A stretch of 5,518 nt of DNA from an uncultured Oscillibacter sp. GTDB taxonomy: Bacteria; Bacillota; Clostridia; Oscillospirales; Oscillospiraceae. A program made the position numbers and the translations under genes. The number at the start of each line of letters is the position of its first letter. The first letter of the stretch is position 1. The stretch is taken from the NCBI GenBank assembly GCA_947245315.1, contig CAMXNV010000144.1, forward strand, positions 1-5,518, read 5' to 3'. The notes beneath the pieces were generated by a model that worked only from the letters and a program-made list of their open reading frames with translations, did no database searches and had not been told where the DNA came from. Below, piece after piece: positions 1 to 5,393 of this stretch.

Positions 1-96
1 GGGGTCGATGAGAAAATTCTGCCCCATGGACTTGGAGAAGTGGAAGCCGTGCCGCCCCAAGAGGGCGCGGAGGGTCTCCCGGTCACAGAGATTCAT
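1..96 (-). CDS. rsmA: RsmA/KsgA, 16S rRNA dimethyladenosine transferase, N-terminal fragment cut by window edge
   Basis: The first 32 codons are in the window; the rest lies beyond position 1. The visible peptide starts MNLCDRETLRALLGRHG and reaches KSMGQNFLIDP at residues 22-32. The K-S-x-G-Q-N-F-L-x-D signature is the hallmark of the RsmA/KsgA/Dim1 N-terminus, which leads into the S-adenosylmethionine pocket. The family dimethylates two adjacent adenines in helix 45 of 16S rRNA during late 30S assembly in the cytoplasm. An ATG at 94-96 is preceded on the minus strand by a GAAAGGCGG-type ribosome site (complement of about 104-113) with ordinary spacing. It lies 43 bases after the lipoprotein gene 140-913 on the same strand with no hairpin between, so co-transcription is likely. 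Identification rests on a short but very diagnostic stretch; completeness cannot be judged. Confidence 0.88.
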   Translation of the reverse strand, partial: MNLCDRETLRALLGRHGFHFSKSMGQNFLIDP

Positions 97-139
97 GGCT
101 TGTCCGCCTTTCGGTTTGGTTTTTCGCGGGGATGTTCTC

Positions 140-913
140 TCAGCCATCGCCGGTGGGAGTGGAGGTAAAGGATTGAATCAGCCAGCGGCCTCCCTCCTCC
201 CGGAGGGTCAGCTCCCGGACCGTCTCGCCTCCAGGCTCCGAGCGGAGGCGTACCGTATCGCCCTCCCGGGCGCCCTCCACAGCCTCGAACCAGCCGGGCC
301 CGTAATCGCTGGTGAAGTTGTAATACGAATCGTAATCAGAGAGATAGAGAATACTATCCGTATTTTTCAAATCGGCGGTGGTGATTCCGGCGTAGGTCTC
401 CAGGGTCCGGTCCACCGCCGCCTTGGAAATGCGGTGGACGGGCACCGGCAGGCCGCTAGGGCGGTTCCCCCAGGTCTCCAGCGATTCCTTGTCAAAGGGG
501 AAGCCCGGCAGGGCCGCCAGGGCCTGGAACTCCTCCGTGTCCTCGTCCTCCAGGTCGGTGTTTTCCACGAAGTAATACCGGAGGAACTCCTCAAAGTCCA
601 GCTCTGTCACGTCCTCATAGAAGCTGGTGAAGAAACAGGCCAGTTCCAGGGCCCTTTCGTTGTCCGTCCCGTAGACGCTGAACGCCTGATTGGCCTGGGC
701 GATCTCCTCCTCCGTCAGGGGCGTGCCCTCCAGGGGCGGGAGCGCCGGGGGCGTTTCCTCCTCGGGTCCGGCAGGGGCCTCCGGCGGGGCGGGCGGGGTC
801 TCCTCCGGCTGGGAGGCTTCCGGGGGGGCTTCCACTGGCTCCGGGGCCTTCTCCGGCCCGCAGGCCGTCAGGAGCAGGGAGAGGAGCAGGAATATAAACA
901 GCAGCTTTTTCAT
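140..913 (-). CDS. putative lipoprotein, Pro/Glu-rich linker, unknown function
   Basis: A 257-residue predicted lipoprotein. Residues 1-18 (MKKLLFIFLLLSLLLTAC) are a lysine-headed hydrophobic signal peptide ending in a lipobox L-T-A-C, so Cys18 should be lipidated and the protein anchored on the outer face of the membrane. Residues 19 to about 60 are a flexible Pro/Glu/Ala linker. The remainder is acidic and globular. The part after about residue 160, with a D-Y-D-S-Y-Y-N-F core and a final strand W-L-I-Q-S-F, resembles the C-terminal domain of small lipoproteins common in Clostridia; this is pattern memory, not a search. No catalytic motif is visible. The start at 913 is chosen over an in-frame ATG at 979 because an AAAGGAGA site (complement of 921-928) sits 7 bases upstream, the signal peptide begins there, and the promoter at 951-979 would put the transcript start inside the longer reading. 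It precedes rsmA on the same strand. Function unknown. Confidence 0.85.
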   Translation of the reverse strand: MKKLLFIFLLLSLLLTACGPEKAPEPVEAPPEASQPEETPPAPPEAPAGPEEETPPALPPLEGTPLTEEEIAQANQAFSVYGTDNERALELACFFTSFYEDVTELDFEEFLRYYFVENTDLEDEDTEEFQALAALPGFPFDKESLETWGNRPSGLPVPVHRISKAAVDRTLETYAGITTADLKNTDSILYLSDYDSYYNFTSDYGPGWFEAVEGAREGDTVRLRSEPGGETVRELTLREEGGRWLIQSFTSTPTGDG

Positions 914-950
914 GGTGAGGTCTCCTTTTGGCTGGTTGGTTTCTCTGGTG

Positions 951-979
951 AGTATAGCACAACTGTATTGGTGATTCAA
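951..979 (-). promoter_or_regulatory. sigma-A promoter for the minus-strand lipoprotein gene
   Basis: On the minus strand, TTGAAT (complement of 974-979) is followed after exactly 17 bases by TATACT (complement of 951-956). This matches the housekeeping consensus at 4/6 and 5/6 positions. Transcription should begin near 944, giving a leader of about 30 bases that includes the AAAGGAGA ribosome site. It probably drives the lipoprotein and, by read-through, rsmA. Confidence 0.75.
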
Positions 980-1015
980 TTGTTTTTGTGGGGAGGGGGG
1001 AAGCGGCCATGGAAA

Positions 1016-1033
1016 CTGTCACAAAATTGTAAC
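1016..1033 (+). promoter_or_regulatory. direct-repeat box resembling PhoB/WalR-type response-regulator sites
   Basis: The sequence CTGTCACAAAATTGTAAC contains two TGT(C/A)AC half-sites with an 11-base period. It agrees at 16 of 18 positions with the degenerate enterobacterial Pho box, and at 11 of 12 defined positions with the WalR pattern TGTWAH-N5-TGTWAH. Both regulators belong to the OmpR family. The box ends 21 bases upstream of the plus-strand -10 element, just touching where a -35 would be, and no good -35 hexamer is present there. It lies between the two divergent promoters and could act on either. Which regulator binds is not determined by sequence alone. Confidence 0.45.
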
Positions 1034-1051
1034 CCCTTTTTCCCCGGGGGC

Positions 1052-1060
1052 TGATATACT
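1052..1060 (+). promoter_or_regulatory. extended -10 promoter for the plus-strand lipoprotein operon
   Basis: TGATATACT is an extended -10 element: TG at 1052-1053, one base, then TATACT at 1055-1060 (5/6 to consensus). The corresponding -35 position (about 1032-1037) reads ACCCCT and is poor, which fits either an extended -10 promoter or one needing an activator at the adjacent direct-repeat box. The transcript should start near 1067, about 34 bases before the ATG at 1101. Confidence 0.6.
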
Positions 1061-1100
1061 GAGCCCTGCCACACTTCACATTCGGAAAGGAAGGATTCCC

Positions 1101-2033
1101 ATGCGCCGGATCGTCTATCTGCTGCTTCTCATCCTGCTTCTCTCCGCCTGCGCCGCCCCGGCGGAGGTGGCGGAGGAAACCCCGCCGCCCGCTCAGGAGA
1201 TTCCCGAGGAACCCGCGGAAACGCCTCCCGGGGAGGCGGACGCATCCGAGGACCACGTCCTCCTGACCCTGGAGGCCCCCCTGGCGGACGGGAGGGTCCT
1301 GACCCTGGAGGCCGTGGGGAAACAGGTAGACGACTATAGCTGCGGCGTCCGGGAGGTCCGGGTATACGACGGGGAGGAGCTCATCCAAACGGTCCAGGCC
1401 CGGGAGGGCATTGAAGCGGAATGGGGAGAGGGCATGGCGGAGGATTTCTACGGCTACACCCAGTGCTGGTCCCCGGAGGGCTGCATGACGGTCCTGGATT
1501 TGAACTTTGACGGGAACACGGACTTCGGCCTTTTCGGCTGGCCCGCCAACAACACCATCCCCTATTACTATTGGATTTGGGATTCAGAAGCAGAACAGTA
1601 TCAATACGCCTTCGTTCTCCAGGAGGCGGAGGCTGACCCGGAGACAAAACAGCTCACCAGCGAATACAAATCCGGCTCCGCCGGGTCCCAGTGGATCAAG
1701 GAGGTCTACAGACCCGACGACAACGGGGCCTTGTATTTGCAGCGGGTGGAGCGGGACACCTGCGACTTTGAGCCCGAGCCCCCCAGTTACCTGGACTTCG
1801 ACCGGGGCTGGGCCCATGAGATCTGGCTTTCCCCGGAGGACCGGGAGCCCATTTCACCCAGGGACGACAGCTGGAGCCTCGAGGCTGATCTGATCCTCAC
1901 CCGCCGGGAGGTCCCGGTCTATGAGGACAACGGGGACGGCACCATCTCCCATTTCACCGAGATCTGGGAATTCTGGGACGGCGAGCCCCTATTGGTTGAG
2001 CGAAAGGAGTGCGCCTATGAAAACCAATCGTGA
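1101..2033 (+). CDS. putative lipoprotein with a D-x-N-x-D-G calcium-loop-like motif
   Basis: A 310-residue predicted lipoprotein. Residues 1-17 (MRRIVYLLLLILLLSAC) form a signal peptide with lipobox L-S-A-C and lipidated Cys17, followed by a Pro/Glu-rich linker to about residue 50. The globular part contains D133-L-N-F-D-G-N-T-D141, a D-x-N-x-D-G-x-x-D loop like those of FG-GAP or XAC2610-like extracellular domains, then an aromatic stretch (P-Y-Y-Y-W-I-W-D) that usually follows it in such proteins; the family link is inference. Five further cysteines lie in the mature part and could form disulphides outside the cell. The ATG at 1101 follows a GGAAAGGAAGGA ribosome site (1084-1095). The gene overlaps the downstream ModE-like gene by 17 bases, so they are very likely translated from one message. 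It is divergent from the other lipoprotein, with which it shares the signal-plus-linker layout but no obvious sequence similarity in the globular part. Substrate and role unknown. Confidence 0.87.
   Translation: MRRIVYLLLLILLLSACAAPAEVAEETPPPAQEIPEEPAETPPGEADASEDHVLLTLEAPLADGRVLTLEAVGKQVDDYSCGVREVRVYDGEELIQTVQAREGIEAEWGEGMAEDFYGYTQCWSPEGCMTVLDLNFDGNTDFGLFGWPANNTIPYYYWIWDSEAEQYQYAFVLQEAEADPETKQLTSEYKSGSAGSQWIKEVYRPDDNGALYLQRVERDTCDFEPEPPSYLDFDRGWAHEIWLSPEDREPISPRDDSWSLEADLILTRREVPVYEDNGDGTISHFTEIWEFWDGEPLLVERKECAYENQS
2003..2009 (+). promoter_or_regulatory. ribosome binding site for the ModE-like gene, inside the upstream gene
   Basis: AAAGGAG lies within the last codons of the preceding lipoprotein gene, 7 bases before the ATG at 2017. 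It decides the start: the upstream in-frame ATG at 1921 has no comparable site, and the reading it adds is simply the lipoprotein gene in another frame. Confidence 0.75.
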
Positions 2034-2373
2034 CCTGCGCCTCACCGTCACCCTCCGCCTCCTGGACGGGGAAGGCCAGCGGCGCTTTGGCCCCGGCGTG
2101 GCCGCCCTTCTGGAGGAGGTCCGGGAGAAGCGCTCCCTCCGGGCGGCGGCGGGGTCCATGGGCATGGCCTATTCCAAGGCCTGGCGCATCGTCCGGGACG
2201 CCGAGGAGGCCCTGGGGCGCAAGCTTCTGGACTCCACCATCGGGGGCCGGAACGGCGGCGGGGCCGTCCTGACGCCGGAGGCCGAGGCCCTGCTGGAGGC
2301 CTACCGGGCCCTCCGGGGCGAGGTGGGTGCCTACGCCCAGCAGCGCTTTCAGGAGCGCTTCCGGGACCTTTGA
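2017..2373 (+). CDS. single-domain ModE-like winged-helix DNA-binding protein
   Basis: 118 residues, made up entirely of a ModE N-terminal-type (LysR-like) winged helix. The helix-turn-helix spans about residues 39-62: S-L-R-A-A-A-G-S-M-G-M-A-Y-S-K-A-W, matching the family pattern of 'S-x-x-A-A-x-x-M-G-x-S-Y-x-x-A-W'. The wing follows at about 75-86 as I-G-G-R-N-G-G-G-A-V-L-T, which is the most distinctive ModE feature. A final helix (about 87-110) would be the dimerisation helix. E. coli ModE is about twice as long and has two C-terminal molybdate-binding domains; these are absent here, so oxyanion sensing by this chain alone is not supported. Such short forms are often annotated as LysR-family or winged-helix regulators. 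It overlaps the lipoprotein gene by 17 bases and precedes the Cys-rich gene by 52, with no molybdate transporter in view. The ModE-type fold is secure; its targets are unknown. Confidence 0.88.
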   Translation: MKTNRDLRLTVTLRLLDGEGQRRFGPGVAALLEEVREKRSLRAAAGSMGMAYSKAWRIVRDAEEALGRKLLDSTIGGRNGGGAVLTPEAEALLEAYRALRGEVGAYAQQRFQERFRDL

Positions 2374-2386
2374 CCGGCCCGGCGCA

Positions 2387-2403
2387 TAGGATGGGATATC
2401 CTA
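2387..2403 (+). repeat. short inverted repeat before the Cys-rich gene, possible operator
   Basis: TAGGAT (2387-2392) and ATCCTA (2398-2403) form a perfect 6-base inverted repeat around the 5-base spacer GGGAT; CAT and ATG flank it and extend the symmetry with one base offset. It sits between the regulator's stop codon and the ribosome site of the Cys-rich gene, where an operator for a dimeric winged-helix protein would be expected. It does not resemble the E. coli ModE operator. A TTGACC at 2370-2375 could be a -35, but the matching -10 (TGGGAT, 2392-2397) is weak, so an internal promoter is only tentative. Confidence 0.3.
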
Positions 2404-2425
2404 ATGTGATAGGAGGTCCTGTTTT

Positions 2426-2695
2426 ATGGATTCTGTTTGCAACGAGTGCAGCGAGTGCACGGAGCGCCGGGAGCCCGTGGTCATGCGGGCCCGGGTCCTG
2501 CGGGTGAGCTGCTGTGAGCTGCTGGTCTGCGACCTGTGCGGCTGCCAGGAGGTTCTGGTCCATACCAATGACGCCTGCTGTTTCTGCCCCGGGGAGTGCG
2601 TCTGCATCGAGTACAACGGCGCTATGACCATGAGCATCCCGCCCCAGATCAGCGCGGACTGCGTGAAGCGCATCCCCTGCGTCACGACCTGCTGA
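2426..2695 (+). CDS. small cysteine-rich protein, unknown function, probable metal binder
   Basis: 89 residues with 16 cysteines (positions 5, 8, 11, 29, 30, 35, 38, 40, 51, 52, 54, 58, 60, 79, 85, 89). An N-terminal C-x-x-C-x-x-C is followed by CC, C-x-x-C-x-C, CC-x-C, C-x-C and a terminal Cys. There is no signal peptide or membrane segment, so the cysteines are probably reduced in the cytoplasm and available for zinc, copper or an Fe-S cluster (inference). Beneath the cysteines the hydrophobic pattern looks like a small beta-barrel: V-L-R-V...L-L-V-C-D, Q-E-V-L-V-H-T, G-E-C-V-C-I-E-Y-N-G-A-M-T-M-S-I-P-P-Q-I. The 'G-x-x-V-x-I-x-Y-x-G-x-x-x-x-x-x-P-x-x-I' ending recalls OB-fold-like domains in clostridial lipoproteins (DUF3221-like); this is tentative. 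The ATG at 2426 has an excellent AGGAGGT site (2411-2417) with 8-base spacing. It is the last gene of the operon before a strong terminator. No established family recognised. Confidence 0.8.
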   Translation: MDSVCNECSECTERREPVVMRARVLRVSCCELLVCDLCGCQEVLVHTNDACCFCPGECVCIEYNGAMTMSIPPQISADCVKRIPCVTTC

Positions 2696-2720
2696 TCCGA
2701 AGAGAGTTCCCGTGCAATAT

Positions 2721-2752
2721 AAAGCGCCGGAGGCCCTGCCTCCGGCGCTTTT
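2721..2752. terminator. bidirectional rho-independent terminator between convergent operons
   Basis: A perfect 14-base-pair stem (2721-2734 with 2738-2751) with a 3-base CCT loop. The G+C-rich core is flanked by AAA on the left and TTTT on the right, so U-tracts arise in both directions (TTTTGTTAT on plus, TTTATATT on minus). It ends the Cys-rich gene (stop at 2693-2695) and lies 2 bases beyond the pcrA stop at 2754-2756, serving both convergent units. Confidence 0.9.
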
Positions 2753-2753
2753 G

Positions 2754-5207
2754 TTATGTATCCAGCTTCTTCAAGTGCTTCAACGCCGCTTTCAGCATCA
2801 GCTTCTTCTGCCCCGCGGCCCCGAAGTCCACCTGTACCAGCGCGTCGCCCCCCATGGGCTGAACCGACAGCACCGTCCCCTGTCCAAAGGCCCCGTGCTC
2901 CACCCGGTCCCCCTTTTCCAGGGCCATGGGCAGGTCCGCCGCCGGGGCGGGGGCCCGCCGGGGCTCCGCAGGACGGGCGGGGCGGGCGTAGGCGGCGGTT
3001 CTCTCTCCCCGGCCCACGCCGTAGGAGCTGCCGCCATAGCCGCCGTAGGACCCGCTGCCGTAGCTCCCGAAGGTCCCTCCGGCCCGGAGCTCCCGGCCCT
3101 CCCAGTTCAGGTTGGTCTCCGGAATCTCCTCCAGGAAGCGGGAGAGGCGGTTGCTGGCCGTCTTGCCGTAGAGCATCCGCTGCCGGGCGTGGGTGAGGGT
3201 CAGCCGCTCCTTGGCCCGGGTCATGGCCACGTAGCACAGCCGCCGCTCCTCCTCCAGCTCCTCCTCCTCGAACTGGGCGGTGCTGCCGGGGAAGATGCCC
3301 TCCTCCAGCCCCACCACGTACACCAGGGGGAACTCCAGGCCCTTGGCCGCGTGGATGGTCATCATGGTGACGCAGTCGTCGCTCTGCTCCAGGGCGTCCA
3401 GGTCCGTGTACAGGGCGATCTCGTTCAGGAAGCCCGAGAGGGTGGCGTCCTCCGGCTGGCGGTCCAGGAAGCCCAGGATGTTGGATTTCAGCTCCTGGAC
3501 GTTCTCCAGGCGGCCCCGGCTCTCCATGTCGTTCTTGTCCTGGAGGGCCTTCACATAGCCGGTCTGGCCGCACACCGCGTCGTAGAACTCCGGCAGGGCC
3601 AGGGCGCCCCCGGCCTTGCGGAGCCCGTCGATGAGGTCCGCGAACTGGAGGAGCTTTTTCGCCGGGCTTTTCAGCTCCGGGAACAGGTCCGCGTTCCGGA
3701 TGATCTCGTAGAGGGAGGCCCCCTGGCTCTCCGCCAGGAGCGCCACCTTGTCCATGGTGGTGGCCCCGATGCCCCGGGCGGGGTTGTTGACGATCCGCCG
3801 GAGCCTCAGGTCGTCCAGGGGGTTGTTCAGCACGCAGAGGTAGGCCAGCATGTCCTTCACCTCCGCCCGGTCGAAGAACTTCATGCCCCCCACCACCCGG
3901 TAGGGCACGCCGCTGCGCTTCATGGCGTACTCCAGGGCGTTGGACTGGGCGTTCATCCGATAGAGGACGGCGGCGTCCTGGAACCGGGCCCCCTGTCCGG
4001 CCATCGCCAGGATGTCCCCCACCACGAAGGCGGCCTCGTCGCTCTCGTTCAGGGTGGTCCGGACCCGGACCTTCTCCCCGCCGCCGTTGTCGGTCCAGAG
4101 GGTCTTGCCCTTCCGGCCCGTGTTGTTCCGGATGACGGCGTTGGCCGCGTCCAGGATGTTCTGGGTGGAGCGATAGTTCTGCTCCAGGCGGATCACCCGG
4201 GCGCTGGGGTACTGCTCCTCGAAGTTCAGGATGTTCTCAATGTTGGCCCCCCGGAAGCGGTAGATGGACTGGTCGTCGTCTCCCACCACGCAGAGGTTCT
4301 TCCGGCCCCCCGCCAGGAGGCTGGTGAGGAGGTACTGGATGTGGTTCGTGTCCTGGTACTCGTCCACCAGCACATAGCGGAACTTCTGCTGGTAGTAGTC
4401 CAGCACCTCCGGCTCCTGTTTCAGCAGGGTGACGGTGTGATAGATGATGTCGTCAAAGTCCAGGGCGTTGGCGGAGGAGAGTTTTCTCTGATAGGCCGTG
4501 TAGATCTTGGCAATGCGGCTCATCCGCCAGTCGTTTTCGCTGTTGTGCCTCCGGGCGAACTCCTCGGGCCCCTGGAACTCGTCCTTGGCGGCGCTGATGA
4601 CGGAGAGGACGTTCTTGGGGGGGAAGGCCTTGTCGTCCAGATTCAGCTCCTTGAGCACGTCCTTGACCACCCGGCGGGCGTCGTCCGTGTCGTAGATGGT
4701 GAAGTCCTTGCCGAAGCCCAGGCGGTCAATGTCCCGCCGGAGGATGCGGACGCAGGCGGAGTGGAAGGTGGAGGCCCAGACGTCCCCCGCTGCGGGGCCC
4801 AGCCGGGCGGCCAGGCGGTCCTTCAGCTCCCCCGCCGCCTTGTTGGTGAAGGTGATGGCGATGATCTCCCAGGGCCTGGGCACGTCCACGGCGCACAGCC
4901 GCCGGGCCCGCTCGGCCTCCTCGGGGGAGGGGTCCCGGGGGAAGCCCTCCAGGAAGGCCAGGTCCTCCTCCGTGGCGTCGGGGGGCACCCAGTCGGAGTC
5001 GCTGCCCCGGCCGTAGGTCAGGAGGTTGTAGACCCGTTGAATGAGGACGGTGGTCTTGCCGCTGCCCGCCCCGGCCAGGAGGAGGAGGGGGCCCTCGGTG
5101 GTCATGGCGGCCTTGCGCTGCATGGGGTTCAGCCGCCGGAGGTCCCCGGCGATGACGGCCCGCCGGGCGGCGGCGTAGCGTTGGTTGAAGTCGTTCATTC
5201 GGTTCAC
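2754..5207 (-). CDS. pcrA: PcrA/UvrD-family ATP-dependent 3'-5' DNA helicase
   Basis: 817 residues, a complete superfamily 1A helicase that unwinds DNA in repair, replication restart and conflict with transcription. Motifs in order: Q-motif L-N-P-M-Q (26-30); Walker A A-G-A-G-S-G-K-T (45-52); Ia I-T-F-T-N-K-A-A (118-125); motif II V-D-E-Y-Q-D-T-N (281-288); motif III G-D-D-D-Q-S-I-Y-R-F-R-G-A (309-321); motif IV Q-N-Y-R-S-T (343-348); motif V T-I-H-A-A-K-G-L-E-F (about 615-626); motif VI Y-V-A-M-T-R-A-K-E-R-L (about 657-669). All catalytic residues are present. A Gly/Tyr/Ser-rich then Pro/Ala-rich linker (about 705-757) leads to a C-terminal Tudor-like domain with G-D-R-V-x-H-x-x-F-G-x-G-T-V, which in Bacillus PcrA contacts RNA polymerase. 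About 43 extra residues (66-108) separate motif I from Ia compared with Bacillus PcrA. The GTG at 5205-5207 is preferred to the ATG at 5196-5198 on ribosome-site spacing. Single-gene unit with its own promoter and terminator. Confidence 0.96.
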   Translation of the reverse strand: MNRMNDFNQRYAAARRAVIAGDLRRLNPMQRKAAMTTEGPLLLLAGAGSGKTTVLIQRVYNLLTYGRGSDSDWVPPDATEEDLAFLEGFPRDPSPEEAERARRLCAVDVPRPWEIIAITFTNKAAGELKDRLAARLGPAAGDVWASTFHSACVRILRRDIDRLGFGKDFTIYDTDDARRVVKDVLKELNLDDKAFPPKNVLSVISAAKDEFQGPEEFARRHNSENDWRMSRIAKIYTAYQRKLSSANALDFDDIIYHTVTLLKQEPEVLDYYQQKFRYVLVDEYQDTNHIQYLLTSLLAGGRKNLCVVGDDDQSIYRFRGANIENILNFEEQYPSARVIRLEQNYRSTQNILDAANAVIRNNTGRKGKTLWTDNGGGEKVRVRTTLNESDEAAFVVGDILAMAGQGARFQDAAVLYRMNAQSNALEYAMKRSGVPYRVVGGMKFFDRAEVKDMLAYLCVLNNPLDDLRLRRIVNNPARGIGATTMDKVALLAESQGASLYEIIRNADLFPELKSPAKKLLQFADLIDGLRKAGGALALPEFYDAVCGQTGYVKALQDKNDMESRGRLENVQELKSNILGFLDRQPEDATLSGFLNEIALYTDLDALEQSDDCVTMMTIHAAKGLEFPLVYVVGLEEGIFPGSTAQFEEEELEEERRLCYVAMTRAKERLTLTHARQRMLYGKTASNRLSRFLEEIPETNLNWEGRELRAGGTFGSYGSGSYGGYGGSSYGVGRGERTAAYARPARPAEPRRAPAPAADLPMALEKGDRVEHGAFGQGTVLSVQPMGGDALVQVDFGAAGQKKLMLKAALKHLKKLDT

Positions 5208-5214
5208 CCGTTTT

Positions 5215-5219
5215 CCTCT
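5215..5219 (-). promoter_or_regulatory. ribosome binding site deciding the pcrA GTG start
   Basis: On the minus strand AGAGG (complement of 5215-5219) is 7 bases from the GTG at 5205-5207 but 16 bases from the in-frame ATG at 5196-5198. Spacing therefore favours GTG; the two starts differ by only three residues. Confidence 0.6.
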
Positions 5220-5242
5220 CGTTGCGTTTTCTGATCCCGTCT

Positions 5243-5271
5243 ATTTTAGGCCAAAAAGCCGGTGGGGTCAA
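5243..5271 (-). promoter_or_regulatory. sigma-A promoter for pcrA
   Basis: On the minus strand TTGACC (complement of 5266-5271; 5/6 to consensus) is followed after exactly 17 bases by TAAAAT (complement of 5243-5248; 5/6). The transcript should start near 5236, leaving a leader of about 29 bases with the AGAGG ribosome site. This is the best promoter in the window and suggests steady, moderately strong expression. Confidence 0.82.
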
Positions 5272-5321
5272 TAGGAATGTTGGGAGGTTTGGGAGAAGGT
5301 CCGTTAATGTTGCGGAAAGGC

Positions 5322-5379
5322 AGAGGGGGCCCCCTCTCAGTCTGGCCTCCGGCCAGCCAGCTCCCCCGGAGGGGGAGCC
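5322..5379 (-). repeat. double-hairpin intergenic repeat, unit A
   Basis: Read on the minus strand the unit starts with an 8-base-pair hairpin (5378-5371 with 5367-5360, 3-base loop). A second 6-base-pair hairpin follows (5356-5351 with 5347-5342, loop GGA), and it ends with TGAGAGGGGG, another copy of the G-rich arm. That end is itself part of a perfect 16-base palindrome at 5322-5337. Same plan as units B and C but with CCCCC/GGGGG arms. No coding content. Confidence 0.7.
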
Positions 5380-5393
5380 AAGGCGTCAAAGAA

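Noticed and set aside
1041..1050. TCCCCGGGGG as a hairpin or operator
   Set aside because: It is a short GC palindrome with no loop, of the sort expected by chance at this base composition; it lies in the promoter spacer.
8..1054. 348-codon plus-strand frame antisense to the first lipoprotein and rsmA
   Set aside because: The lipoprotein on the minus strand has a signal peptide, promoter and ribosome site, and rsmA is clear; this frame has none and shows Arg/Gly-rich shadow composition.
2370..2397. Internal promoter for the Cys-rich gene (TTGACC ... TGGGAT)
   Set aside because: The -35 is good and the spacing is 16, but the -10 matches only 3 of 6 positions; kept only as a remark in the inverted-repeat entry.
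2048..2563. 171-codon minus-strand frame opposite the ModE-like gene
   Set aside because: Pro/Gly/Arg-rich antisense shadow of two well-supported genes.
2401..3573. 390-codon minus-strand frame overlapping pcrA's 3' end and the Cys-rich gene
   Set aside because: It is a shifted frame of pcrA with Gly/Pro/Arg-rich shadow composition and crosses the convergent terminator; no ribosome site or motif.
2712..5234. Very long open frame (840 codons) on the plus strand, antisense to pcrA
   Set aside because: It mirrors pcrA in a GC-rich genome where antisense stops are rare. Its translation is low-complexity Gly/Val/Leu/His-rich without domains, and it would read through the terminator region.
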